64,000 nucleotides of DNA from Alphaproteobacteria bacterium (GTDB lineage Bacteria; Pseudomonadota; Alphaproteobacteria; Micropepsales; Micropepsaceae). The translations under genes and the position numbers were made by a program. Of this stretch, positions 8,767 through 17,536 are shown in pieces. Under the pieces are notes generated by a model that saw only the letters and a program-made list of their open reading frames with translations, was not told the DNA's origin and searched no databases. Every line of letters begins with the position of its first letter. Positions within the stretch are counted from its first letter, which is position 1. Location of the stretch: positions 62,001 to 126,000 of the forward strand of contig WGMH01000001.1 in the NCBI GenBank assembly GCA_016125165.1, written 5' to 3'.

Positions 8767-9125
8767 TCATCCCGGACTGAGAGGTTGCGACCGGATGCGC
8801 CGTTCCTCGATCACGGTATAAGAAGTCAGGAGTGCCTCGCCGAATTCCGCAATTGCGGCCTGAAGCTGGGGCCAGCGTATCTGCCACATGCCTGGCGGGA
8901 TGCGGAAGAAAACAACCCCAAACTTCCGGCGATTGTCGCGGAAGACGATTTCGCCAAAGTCCTTGTCGTCAGTCAGAAGAATTCGCCGTTCCGATGCGGC
9001 AAACTCGGCAAGTGTGCGGTCATCGGTTGGGGGAAGGTCTCGGCAACATAGACGACATCGTGACCTGCGCCTCGCAAGGCGTTCACGACGGCAGCGTGAA
9101 GACATTCGTCGGCCAGCCAGCGCAT
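8767..9125 (-). pseudogene. DUF5615 PIN-like toxin, frameshifted
   Basis: Reading from the ATG at 9125, MRWLADECLHAAVVNALRGA and then GHDVVYVAE are a typical DUF5615 N-terminus. The family's remaining part (RTLAEFAASERRILLTDDKD, then FGEIVF) continues in another frame. The break falls in a run of five C residues around 9033-9037 (GGGGG on the plus strand); adding one base gives the continuous join VAETFPPTDDRTLAEF. So one base has been lost in a homopolymer, either in evolution or in sequencing. The family has a PIN-like RNase fold and pairs with DUF433 antitoxins. The ATG lies 6 bases after the DUF433 stop. Confidence 0.75.
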
Positions 9126-9131
9126 CGGCGG

Positions 9132-9347
9132 CTATTCTGCCGCAAGCCCGGTCATGTATTCGTCCGCGAATTCACGCGCGGCATCAATGTCCAGAACAGT
9201 CAGCCGCGGATGCGCGGCGAGAACATCAGCGACGGTCATCCCGCCCGATAGCTCGCGCATGATATGTTCGACCGTCAACCGGGTGCCTTTGACGATTGGT
9301 TTGCCCAGCATGACGTCCGGATTCACTTCGATGCGTTCGTGCTTCAT
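9132..9347 (-). CDS. DUF433 domain-containing antitoxin
   Basis: A 71-residue DNA-binding antitoxin-type protein. The motif MLGKPIVKGTRLTVEHIM followed by LSGGMTVADVLAAHPRLT is the DUF433 core, a small helix-turn-helix domain of the VapB45 type. It should bind its own promoter and neutralise the DUF5615 PIN-like toxin encoded six bases downstream. With the toxin frame broken in this sequence, it may now be an orphan. It lies between prfC and the cytochrome c gene, an otherwise ordinary chromosomal site. Confidence 0.85.
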   Translation of the reverse strand: MKHERIEVNPDVMLGKPIVKGTRLTVEHIMRELSGGMTVADVLAAHPRLTVLDIDAAREFADEYMTGLAAE

Positions 9348-9413
9348 GACCTCGCTCCGAACGCATCATAGCATGAGCGTGATGCGGCAGCCAATCGCAT
9401 CCCTATTGCCAGA

Positions 9414-10001
9414 CTACCGTTTCGCGCGCTTGGCGGGTTGCGCTTCCGGCGCTTCTGCGTCGCGCGGCGTTTGCAGCGAAGCGAAGACCTCTGCGGGCAG
9501 CACGGGCGAAACGAAACCCACCGGCTTTTCATCCGGCCCGAAGGGGCCGGCCACCTTGTTGCGGATCGGCTTCAGCGTTTTCAGATAGGCCGCAATCGAT
9601 TGCGCGTCGGACACCGTGAGATTGGAAAAGCTCATCCATGGCATCGCGGGCGCGAGAATGCGGCCATCGGGGCGCTTGCCGGTGCGGATCGCGGTTGCGA
9701 TCTCTGCCTCGCTCCACTTGCCAAGGCCGGTGTCGCGATCCGGCGTCAGGTTCGCGCCATAGAAGGTGCCAAGCCCCGGAATCGGAAAACCGATATTGGA
9801 GCCCGCCAGCACACGCTTCATATCGGGCTGGCCCATCAGCGCGCCTGCCGTGTGGCAATCGCTGCAACCCATGGCCGTGACGAGATATTTGCCACGCATG
9901 GCTTTCGCATCCGCCGCCTGCGCCGTGTTGTTGCTGGCACCGAACAATAGCGCCGCAGACCCCGCCACCAGCCAAACCACGCGCATCACATTCAAAATCA
10001 T
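9414..10001 (-). CDS. Periplasmic c-type cytochrome
   Basis: A 195-residue exported single-heme cytochrome. A signal peptide covers about the first 27 residues (VVWLVAGSAALLFGA, then AQA). The heme site is CSDCH with a preceding GKYLVTAMG, and a likely distal methionine is in PAMPWMSFSNLT. The layout resembles the diheme-like cytochromes that accept electrons from alcohol or aldehyde dehydrogenases, but only one CxxCH is present. The ATG at 10001 has a GGAGG site five bases before it, which argues against the longer open frame. The C-terminus is a charged alanine/proline/lysine tail. Confidence 0.88.
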   Translation of the reverse strand: MILNVMRVVWLVAGSAALLFGASNNTAQAADAKAMRGKYLVTAMGCSDCHTAGALMGQPDMKRVLAGSNIGFPIPGLGTFYGANLTPDRDTGLGKWSEAEIATAIRTGKRPDGRILAPAMPWMSFSNLTVSDAQSIAAYLKTLKPIRNKVAGPFGPDEKPVGFVSPVLPAEVFASLQTPRDAEAPEAQPAKRAKR

Positions 10002-10126
10002 TGCCGCCTCCACTCGTGTTGATGGCATATCGGCACGCGCGGCCAGAATGGCAACATGAGCCAAATGCAGATCAGCCGCGCGGGAAGTGCAAACAGCGCC
10101 AACTTTCCGCCGCAATTGGATTTTGC

Positions 10127-10465
10127 TCACACCACAGGTTCATCGACGAAGGCGCGGCCTTCACGGTCTTCGATTTCCACGATCCAAATGTCGGGATCGA
10201 AACGCATCTGCTTTTCGAAATAGGCGTTGGCATCCGCATCGCTTGCCGCATCGCCCAGAACCTTCATCCACACCAGTTCGCCATCGCCGCGCCGCGCCTG
10301 GGAAAGAACGGTGGAGGTGCGATCCGTTTTCGCGATCTTCAGGAACACCGCACCGGCTTCTTCGGAACCTTTCTTCACCACGGCGGCAAACGCGCCCGCA
10401 ACTTCCGCGCGGCGGATGAGCGCGCGCACGAAAATCCCGGCCTTGAGACGGGGAACGAAACTCAC
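10127..10465 (-). CDS. DUF1491 family protein
   Basis: A 112-residue cytosolic protein matching DUF1491, a small alphaproteobacterial family of unknown role. Family marks are KAGIFVRALIRRAE at the start, GSEEAGAVFLKI in the middle, and the C-terminal FEKQMRFDPDIWIVEIEDR. Its ATG overlaps the stop of the upstream DUF4336 gene by four bases (ATGA), so the two are co-translated. No catalytic motif is recognisable. Confidence 0.88.
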   Translation of the reverse strand: MSFVPRLKAGIFVRALIRRAEVAGAFAAVVKKGSEEAGAVFLKIAKTDRTSTVLSQARRGDGELVWMKVLGDAASDADANAYFEKQMRFDPDIWIVEIEDREGRAFVDEPVV

Positions 10466-11205
10466 TTCAACACCCAGCGAAAGGCGCGCCGCAATTCCGC
10501 TGCGCCATCGCGCGCATACCAGCGGCCATGAGCGAGAATGACGCGCTCGGGATTCCAGCCGATCATGCGTTCCACACTCGCGAGCAATGCCTTGCGATGG
10601 AAGATGAAGCTGGCGCGCATGTCATAGGGCGCGCTGCCATCGGGATCGGCCGCACCAGCGGCACGAACAAGCCAGCGCAGGAACCGGTTTCGAATACGAT
10701 CCGGCTCGAAATTCTCGATCAGATCGGTGAGGATCAACGTGCGGCTGGCGCGATGGAAGAAATCCGCTTCATCCATCACCGCGCCTTCGATCAGCACCTG
10801 ATCAATGTCGGCGGCCCATTCGAAGGGCGGCATATTGCCAAGCACTGCGTCGAGCGCGATGGGCCGCTTCGCTTTCTTCGCGAGGTTGGCCACGCCATGC
10901 ACCTTGGCTGTGGGATAGGCCGCCTTCCAGTCCGGAACCCACCAATAATGGATGGTGTTGGGCGCGATCAGGTGGCGCACGGGGCCGAGTGCATCGATTT
11001 CGCGCCTCAGGGAAGACACAAGTTCGGTGGGCGAATGGATGAAGAGCCCGCCATCGGAAAGACGGATGATCGTCATGCGCGTGGGAAAAGGCAGATGCAC
11101 GCCCATATAGCCGAATTCGATCTGCGGCCCATCGACGATCCAGACATCCGGCGCGACGGGTTTCAGCGTGTTCAGCGGTGTATAGAGAATGAGTTGTCCG
11201 GGCAT
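10462..11205 (-). CDS. DUF4336 domain-containing protein (metallo-beta-lactamase-fold relative)
   Basis: A 247-residue protein matching DUF4336, a distant branch of the metallo-beta-lactamase fold. It has the strands TIIRLSDGGLFIHSPTEL and HLIAPNTIHYWWVPDWKAAY, and a late RVILAHGRWYARDG. The classic HxHxDH metal motif is missing, so enzymatic activity is doubtful. I start at the ATG 11205 because the reading frame upstream of it looks like non-coding sequence; no clear ribosome site supports it. It is the first gene of an overlapping pair with DUF1491. Function unknown. Confidence 0.78.
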   Translation of the reverse strand: MPGQLILYTPLNTLKPVAPDVWIVDGPQIEFGYMGVHLPFPTRMTIIRLSDGGLFIHSPTELVSSLRREIDALGPVRHLIAPNTIHYWWVPDWKAAYPTAKVHGVANLAKKAKRPIALDAVLGNMPPFEWAADIDQVLIEGAVMDEADFFHRASRTLILTDLIENFEPDRIRNRFLRWLVRAAGAADPDGSAPYDMRASFIFHRKALLASVERMIGWNPERVILAHGRWYARDGAAELRRAFRWVLK

Positions 11206-11239
11206 TGCGAGCGAACCGTAGTCCGCGCAACCGGCAATG

Positions 11240-12958
11240 TCACGCCGCCGCACCCTTGAACGGAATGACGTTGTCCGGTTCCGGTGCAACGCGCTCGCCC
11301 TCGGCGTTCACCGCAGCGAACGGCAGGCGCAAGCGCAGCGTCGTGCCCTCGCCCAGCACCGATGACATCGTGACCTGCCCGCCATGCAGGCCCGTCAGCG
11401 CGTGCACGAGCGCAAGACCAAGACCGGTGCCCTCCTGTGTGCGCACATGCGCGCCTTCGGCTTGCTCGAACGGCTTGCCAATGCGGGTCAGGTCTTCCTG
11501 TGAGATGCCAATGCCGGTATCCGACACGATGATTTCGATACCTTGCGCATCGCGCAGAACGCTGGCGCGCACTTCGCCGCCGCGCGGGGTGAACTTCACG
11601 CCGTTGGTGAAAAGATTGATGAGCATTTGTTTGATTGCGCGCTTGTCGGCGAAAATCAGCCGCGCATCACGCGCCACCTGCGCGGTGATAGCCACGCCCT
11701 TGCGCTCGGATTGCAGCTTCACGAAGCGCACGGCCTGGTCCACGGCGTCTTCCATGTCGAACAGTTCTTCGGACAGCTCGAACTTGCCCGCCTCGATCTT
11801 CGACATATCCAGAATGCCGTTGATGAGCTCAAGCAGGTGCCCGCCAGATTCATGGATGAGGCCGGCATATTCCAGATAGCGCGGGCTGCCCACGGGTCCG
11901 AACATCTGATGCGTCATCACTTCGGAGAATCCGATGATGGCATTGAGCGGCGTACGCAGTTCGTGGCTCATATTCGCAAGGAAGCGCGATTTGGCGATGT
12001 TTGCCTCTTCGGCGGCATCGCGCGCCTCGATCAGCGCCTGCTCATGGCGCTTACGTTCCGAGATATCGCGCGTCACCGCTACGATATCGGCGGGCTTGCC
12101 ATCCACCGGCGCCGCGGGTCGGCAACGCATCTCGGTCCAGACATATTCGCCATCGGCGCGCTTCAGCCGCACTTCGGCGGCGGCGGCGCGGCCGAAATAG
12201 CTCGCTTCCATGAAGGCTGCCTGAAGCGCCTTCAGATCGGAAGGATGCGCAAGCTCGGAAGGCGCCATGCCTGCCAGGGATTCCGGCGTGCGCGCCAGCA
12301 GCGGGGTTGCGGCCGGGCTTGCGAAACGGATGCGGCCATCGGCGCCATGCCGCGTGATGAGGTCCATCGCATTGTCGGCGAGAAAGCGGTACATCGCTGC
12401 GCCTTCGGCGGCGGCCATGTCGGCGGCGCGCTGGCGATCCTGCGCAGCCACCGCCACCAGAGCGCCCTGCACGACGGCAGCGAAGGCCGAGATCGCGTAA
12501 ATCTGCCAGACGGGAATGCCGAGCCGCGATGGCGGCAGCAGTACAAGGAACTGCAACGCCGCGAGAGCAATCACCGCCAAAGCCGCCGCGATGGCCGCGC
12601 GCAGCACCGCGGAGCGACCGCCCGCCAGCGCCGCTTCTGCCGGCACCAATGCGAACCAGATCAGCAGCGGCGATTGCAGCCCGCCGGTGAGCCCCGCGAG
12701 ATAGCCGATCAGCGCCGCAAACGTGGCAAGCGCTACAGTTTCCAGAAGGGCGAGGCGGATGCGGGCATATCCGAGCGCTGCAAGAAGCGCGGGCACCAGA
12801 AGCCCTGCCACGGCCACCCATTCGGCCGGCTTGGGCTCGCCCACGGCCAGCACGAACAGACCGGCCAGCATCGCACCGATTGCAGCCTTGCCGGCCTGCA
12901 CCGCGATGAAACGCCTGCGCAATGCGCCCGTATCGTTCGCCTGTTCCCCGCTCACCAT
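11240..12958 (-). CDS. Membrane-bound PAS sensor histidine kinase
   Basis: A 572-residue kinase. Residues about 20-185 contain some six hydrophobic spans, so the sensor is buried in the inner membrane. A PAS domain follows (MYRFLADNAMDLITRHGADG to DIVAVTRDISERKRHE). The HisKA box is FLANMSHELRTPLNAIIGFS with the phospho-accepting H332, then the ATPase with N-box NLFTNGVKFTP, G1 DTGIGIS and G2 GTGLGLALVHAL. It should autophosphorylate and pass phosphate to a response regulator; no classic regulator is adjacent. It is divergent from the second kinase at 13209, with a shared 250-base promoter region. The input signal is unknown. Confidence 0.92.
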   Translation of the reverse strand: MVSGEQANDTGALRRRFIAVQAGKAAIGAMLAGLFVLAVGEPKPAEWVAVAGLLVPALLAALGYARIRLALLETVALATFAALIGYLAGLTGGLQSPLLIWFALVPAEAALAGGRSAVLRAAIAAALAVIALAALQFLVLLPPSRLGIPVWQIYAISAFAAVVQGALVAVAAQDRQRAADMAAAEGAAMYRFLADNAMDLITRHGADGRIRFASPAATPLLARTPESLAGMAPSELAHPSDLKALQAAFMEASYFGRAAAAEVRLKRADGEYVWTEMRCRPAAPVDGKPADIVAVTRDISERKRHEQALIEARDAAEEANIAKSRFLANMSHELRTPLNAIIGFSEVMTHQMFGPVGSPRYLEYAGLIHESGGHLLELINGILDMSKIEAGKFELSEELFDMEDAVDQAVRFVKLQSERKGVAITAQVARDARLIFADKRAIKQMLINLFTNGVKFTPRGGEVRASVLRDAQGIEIIVSDTGIGISQEDLTRIGKPFEQAEGAHVRTQEGTGLGLALVHALTGLHGGQVTMSSVLGEGTTLRLRLPFAAVNAEGERVAPEPDNVIPFKGAAA

Positions 12959-13208
12959 GCCGCCTCTGACTGTGCGTTCTTTAATGAGTCGTTAGGCACG
13001 AAAGCCTCGCGACCGGCGCCATACTCGCCAGCCAAACTTAACGAAACTTGAATGTCCGCATGCGGTATTTTCGAAATTTCAACGTTTTGGCGCCGCATTG
13101 TTCACCGCTTTTTAAGGATGATGGCGCGATTCCGGTCCAGTTCCCCAGCGAAAAGCGATTCTTAAGCCGCCACTGCCATGATTTGCCCGTGGGAGTTGGG
13201 GAATTCCT
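12959..13208. promoter_or_regulatory. Divergent promoter region of two histidine kinases, with CtrA-like site
   Basis: This 250-base gap contains the promoters of both kinase genes. At 13038-13052 TTAA, seven bases, then TGAA differ by one base from the CtrA consensus TTAA-N7-TTAA known from alphaproteobacterial cell-cycle genes. GANTC methylation sites are also present (for example in GAGTC near 12985 and GATTC near 13122 and 13160). Whether CtrA or CcrM act here is inference. Confidence 0.3.
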
Positions 13209-14828
13209 GTGAGTTTTGCGCCTGTGCCATTGCTTCGCGAACACGCCGATTCGCTCGAATCGGGCAGCGCTGAAGCCGTGCTTGAAGCACTCGATGGCCT
13301 GCGCACCGCGATCACGATTTACGATCGCGATGAACGCCTCACCTATGCCAATCAGCATTTCAACTATCTGTTTCGCTCGCTGCCCTATCGCGGCGATCTG
13401 ATCGGCATCAGCTATGAAGACATGATCCGGCTGGAAATCGCGGGCGGTGAAATCGCGCCGCGCGAGCTCTCCGAAGGAGCAGAGGCCTTTGTGGCGCGGC
13501 GGCGGCGTCAGTTCGCGCTCAACGATTATCGCCCGCTCGACATTCGGCTCACCGATGGCCGCATCATTGAAATCAAGACCCGCAAGACTCCTTCCGGCGG
13601 CTGGATCGCGATGTGGAACGACGCCACCTTTGCGCGCCACATGCTGCTGCGCCTCGAAGATACGATCGAACTTTCCGCGGATGCTTTTGCCTTCTGGAAC
13701 AGCGCCGACAGGCTTATCCTCTGCAACGCCGAGTTCGCGCATCTGCACGGCATTGCGAAGCCGGATGATGCCGCGCGCATGGGCTTCACCGATCTTCTGA
13801 GCCAGGCGGTGCGCCGCAACCGCTTCCACATCGAAGGCGATGTGGCCGCATGGATGGACCGGCGGCAGGAAGCACACCGCTCGCCTGCTGGCGCGCTCAC
13901 TGTGACGATGAGCGATGGCAAGGCCTATCTGCTGCGCGAACGCGCCACCCGTGATGGCGGCCGCGTGAGCGTTCTGACCGACGTGACCGACCGCCACCGC
14001 GCCGAATCCGCGCTGGCCGAACAGACGCGCGCGCTGCACACGACGAAGGAGCAACTCGTCGAAACGCAGAACGCCGCAAAGGCGCAGGCGCAATATCTGG
14101 CCGACCTCACGCGCCGCCTCGATGCCGCCGAAGCCGAGGCCGACACCGCCAAGACTGCACTGCTACGCACGATGAGCCACGAGCTCAAGACGCCGCTCAA
14201 TGCCATTCTGGGGTTCGCAGACCTGCTGCGCACCAGCGCCGACCGCTTTCCGGCCGATCAGATCGGCGAATATGCGGGCCTTATCCATGTGGCCGGCGGC
14301 AATCTGCTGCGGCTGATCAATCAGATCCTCGATCTCACCAAGATTGCCGCGCGCCGCTATGTGCTGCGCAAGGCGCCGGTTTCGGCCGCCATGGCGCTGG
14401 CCACCGCCTGCGATGCGCAAGGCGAAAAGGCCGAGAACAAGCAGATCGTCATCGACATGCAATCGGTACCAGTGGAGCTTTCCGCCGAGGCCGACGAAAC
14501 CGCGCTCAATGCCATCGTCACACAGCTTGTGGAGAACGCCGTCACGTTCACGCAAAACGGTGGTACGGTGAGACTTTCCGCGCGGCGCGAAGGCGACTTC
14601 GTGCGCTTCATCGTGGAAGACAACGGCCCCGGTGTCAGCGAAGCCGACATTGCGCGCATTCTGGAGCCGTTCGAGCAGGCCGGCCGTGGCACTGCCAATC
14701 ACGCCGCGGGCGCTGGACTTGGCCTGCCGCTGGTAAAAGCGCTTGCCGAACTGCATGGCGGCACGTTTTCCATCGCAAGCGTTTTGGGCGAAGGCTTTAC
14801 CGCCACACTCGACATTCCCGCCGCCTGA
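13209..14828 (+). CDS. Soluble PAS-PAS sensor histidine kinase
   Basis: A 539-residue cytosolic kinase starting at GTG 13209 with a GGGGAA site just upstream. The first PAS domain spans about residues 24-150 (GLRTAITIYDRDERLTYANQ), the second about 150-265, then a coiled coil (ALAEQTRALHTTKEQLVETQ onward). The HisKA box is LRTMSHELKTPLNAILGFAD with H324, and the ATPase domain has VENAVTF, EDNGPGVSEAD and AGLGLPLVKALAE. The architecture resembles DivJ/PleC-type alphaproteobacterial kinases without the membrane part. No signal is known. It is divergent from the membrane kinase at 11240-12958, and the two may share a phosphorelay. Confidence 0.92.
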   Translation: MSFAPVPLLREHADSLESGSAEAVLEALDGLRTAITIYDRDERLTYANQHFNYLFRSLPYRGDLIGISYEDMIRLEIAGGEIAPRELSEGAEAFVARRRRQFALNDYRPLDIRLTDGRIIEIKTRKTPSGGWIAMWNDATFARHMLLRLEDTIELSADAFAFWNSADRLILCNAEFAHLHGIAKPDDAARMGFTDLLSQAVRRNRFHIEGDVAAWMDRRQEAHRSPAGALTVTMSDGKAYLLRERATRDGGRVSVLTDVTDRHRAESALAEQTRALHTTKEQLVETQNAAKAQAQYLADLTRRLDAAEAEADTAKTALLRTMSHELKTPLNAILGFADLLRTSADRFPADQIGEYAGLIHVAGGNLLRLINQILDLTKIAARRYVLRKAPVSAAMALATACDAQGEKAENKQIVIDMQSVPVELSAEADETALNAIVTQLVENAVTFTQNGGTVRLSARREGDFVRFIVEDNGPGVSEADIARILEPFEQAGRGTANHAAGAGLGLPLVKALAELHGGTFSIASVLGEGFTATLDIPAA

Positions 14829-14898
14829 TTGACGCGTCGCCAAAGTTCACGCGCGATCGTCGCATTGCGGCGCTGCATTTCAAATTTTACGAAATCTT

Positions 14899-14936
14899 GA
14901 TTCACAGCTTCATCGAATTTGAATCTGTGTTGAATC
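14899..14936. promoter_or_regulatory. Cluster of three GANTC sites in AT-rich gap
   Basis: In the 257-base gap between the kinase and the DUF5330-like gene, GANTC occurs at 14899, 14921 and 14932. GANTC is the site of the cell-cycle methyltransferase CcrM in many alphaproteobacteria and is rare in GC-rich sequence. The cluster probably lies in the promoter of the small gene at 15086. Regulation by methylation is inference. Confidence 0.35.
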
Positions 14937-15085
14937 GAAACAGCCACAATCCGGAAGGCCGCGATTTTCCCTAAAATGCGCAATCGGCCGAATTAACCGG
15001 ATTGCATCGAACTTTACCGAATGGTTTCAGCGCCCGGAAAACGGCCGGGCATAGCCTTCTCGCGTGGGCAGCGGGAAGGCATGAC

Positions 15086-15373
15086 ATGATCCTTCGAGCG
15101 GTATTCTGGATCGGGCTGGTGGCAGTGTTGATGCCGCATGAACCCGATCTTGGCTTCGGGCGGCCCGGCAGCGTTTCGTTCGCGTCCGGCGCGGTGAACT
15201 GGGCGAACGATGCTGCGAAAGCGGTCAATCCCGAGACGGCCTGCGAGGGCCGCGCGGCTCTTTGCGAAGGCGCGGCCGTTGCGCTCGACAGTTTCCAGCA
15301 TCTGGCCGTTCAGGGCCTTTCCGATGTGAAGGCACAAATCGAAGCCCAGCGGCACGCGCGCGTCACACATTGA
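15086..15373 (+). CDS. Small DUF5330-like protein with N-terminal membrane helix
   Basis: A 95-residue protein with one N-terminal hydrophobic helix (MILRAVFWIGLVAVLMP) that could be a signal anchor. It has a conserved-looking C-terminal part with two cysteines (ETACEGRAALCEGAAVALDS). It resembles the short DUF5330 proteins of alphaproteobacteria, which have no known function. The ATG at 15086 has GGAAGG eight bases upstream, better than the longer open frame. A strong terminator follows 40 bases after the stop, so it is a single-gene unit. Confidence 0.6.
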   Translation: MILRAVFWIGLVAVLMPHEPDLGFGRPGSVSFASGAVNWANDAAKAVNPETACEGRAALCEGAAVALDSFQHLAVQGLSDVKAQIEAQRHARVTH

Positions 15374-15412
15374 ATTGCTTTACCTCCTCGGCTCCCCCGA
15401 CCCGAGGAACAA

Positions 15413-15474
15413 GGCCCGGTCCAGGCGATTGACACCCCCCAACCCCCCATCGCCTGGGCCGGGCCAATTTTTTT
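15413..15474 (+). terminator. Rho-independent terminator
   Basis: A 17-base stem (15413-15429 pairing with 15449-15465, one G-T pair) with a 19-base C-rich loop is followed by seven T residues at 15468-15474. It closes the small gene ending at 15373 and shields the MaoC gene at 15526. Confidence 0.9.
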
Positions 15475-15525
15475 GACGTCCCGCCGAATTGACAGTGCGC
15501 GCGCTTCGGCTTCGAAATCGCCGCC

Positions 15526-15999
15526 ATGAGCGATGAACCATTCGATCCCGAAGCCCACCGCGTTGTGCCATTGCGCGGTTTCCACGAACTGACAATTGGC
15601 GAAATTTTTCGCGCGCCATCACGCACACTGGATGTCGGTAACTTCGCAGCGTTCCAGACCGTGAGCCTCGACAATCATCCGATCCATTACGACGTGGAGT
15701 ATTGCAGGAAGCTCGGATACCCGGCTCCACTCGCCCACGGACTGCAGGTGCTGGCGTTCACGGCGGCGGGCGCGGGACTGTTTCCGCATGTGATCGGCGA
15801 AAAGCTGATCGGCTTCATCGAGGTGACGGCGAAATTCCTCAAAGGCGTCTTTCCCGGCGACACGCTCTATCCCGCGCTGACCATCACGGCGCTGACAGAG
15901 CAGAGGACGACCGGCATCGTTGCCATGCGCGCCACGGTTCACAACCAGAAGCGCGAGCTGGTGCTGGACGGCGAACACAAATATCTGCTCAGGCTTTAG
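15526..15999 (+). CDS. MaoC family dehydratase
   Basis: A 157-residue hotdog-fold enzyme of the MaoC/(R)-hydratase group. The hydratase motif appears as LDNHPIHYDVEYCRKLGY with the catalytic Asp-His pair, followed by APLAHGLQVLAFTA. Such enzymes add or remove water from enoyl/3-hydroxyacyl-CoA in the cytosol. The strand VTAKFLKGVFPGDTLY is also typical. It stands alone between the terminator and the GST gene. The natural substrate is unknown; a role in breakdown of short or branched acyl-CoA is likely. Confidence 0.87.
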   Translation: MSDEPFDPEAHRVVPLRGFHELTIGEIFRAPSRTLDVGNFAAFQTVSLDNHPIHYDVEYCRKLGYPAPLAHGLQVLAFTAAGAGLFPHVIGEKLIGFIEVTAKFLKGVFPGDTLYPALTITALTEQRTTGIVAMRATVHNQKRELVLDGEHKYLLRL

Positions 16000-16067
16000 C
16001 GGTTGCCAAATTGGCGGAACTTTGCTGCGCATTGCACAGCTTGCGAAGCCCGGCCATTGCTGCTTAA

Positions 16068-16079
16068 GTTGATATCAAC
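16068..16079. promoter_or_regulatory. Perfect 12-base palindrome upstream of GST gene
   Basis: GTTGATATCAAC is a perfect palindrome that extends to 9 of 10 pairs as TTAAGTTGATATCAACATAA. It sits 14 bases before the GST start codon at 16094. Palindromes of this size and AT content are typical MarR/TetR operators. No regulator gene is adjacent. Confidence 0.55.
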
Positions 16080-16093
16080 ATAATGAGGTGCCC

Positions 16094-16741
<648 letters not shown>

Positions 16742-16753
16742 CCGCTTGCATTT

Positions 16754-17536
16754 TCATTCCGCCTGCCAGCCGCGGATGCGCCCGAACAGCGGCGCGGCAA
16801 CACGCATGCCGTAGTGCTCCGCGAGCCGGTCGAGACCGAGCACCAGCACCACCTTCGCCGCACGCTGCGGCCAGCCAAGCGCGCGCTCGCAATCTTCCAA
16901 TCCCGACAGATGACAGCAGACATGAAACAGCAGATCGGACAATCCCGGCCCCACCGCCGCCAGCGCACGGCCAAACCGCTGCTTGGCCGCGATCACGGTA
17001 TCGGAGAGCGGCGGCGCGGTTTTCATCCCGCGCCTGCCACCCATGCTGGGCGCGGAAAGATCGACGGCAAGACGCGGCGTGAGCTGCGCGATGGTGAAAT
17101 CGCGGCGCAGACGTTCGCCCGCGGCGAGTTGTACCGCATCGATCGCCTTTCGCTTGTAGAGCCAACCCAGCGGTGATTCGGCTTCGTTGACGGTGACGAA
17201 GCGCTCGGTGCCATCGTCTTCTGTGATGCGGCGCGTTTCCAGAATGGCGTGCTGCGCGCTGAAGGGCCGCTCGCGTGCCAGCAGGCGGCGCACCACGCCC
17301 TGTCCCGCCGGCGTGAGCGCATAGAGCCCATCCTCGCCGATGCGGACCCAGCCGCGACGCGAGAAGGTCTTCACGCTCTGCGCCGAAACATCCATCGCGC
17401 GGCGGCGCAGGCCCTGCGCATCCACCAGCGCGAACGCCCCTTCGGTGATGCGCTTGAGACGCCCATCTTCCTCGTCCATTGCCCGCAGCACACGGCGGAC
17501 ATCCCGCATCAGGTCCTTGTCGGGAGCGCTTTTCAT
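16754..17536 (-). CDS. DUF6456 domain-containing protein
   Basis: A 260-residue cytosolic protein matching DUF6456 in its C-terminal half (ESPLGWLYKRKAIDAVQLAA, GERLRRDFTIAQLTPR, then VIAAKQRFGRALAAVGPGLS). The N-terminal part (ETRRI and the winged-like VKTFSRRGWVRIGEDGLYAL) suggests a winged-helix DNA-binding fold. Its ATG overlaps the stop of the DnaA-domain-IV gene by four bases (ATGA), so both are made together. Relatives occur across alphaproteobacteria, often with the same neighbour. Function unknown; a nucleoid or replication-linked DNA-binding role is inference. Confidence 0.8.
   Translation of the reverse strand: MKSAPDKDLMRDVRRVLRAMDEEDGRLKRITEGAFALVDAQGLRRRAMDVSAQSVKTFSRRGWVRIGEDGLYALTPAGQGVVRRLLARERPFSAQHAILETRRITEDDGTERFVTVNEAESPLGWLYKRKAIDAVQLAAGERLRRDFTIAQLTPRLAVDLSAPSMGGRRGMKTAPPLSDTVIAAKQRFGRALAAVGPGLSDLLFHVCCHLSGLEDCERALGWPQRAAKVVLVLGLDRLAEHYGMRVAAPLFGRIRGWQAE

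Noticed and set aside
8761..8780. TGTCATCCCGGACT-type sequence upstream of prfC
   Set aside because: It resembles the start of a common alphaproteobacterial repeat but no matching inverted arm is found, so I cannot call a repeat.
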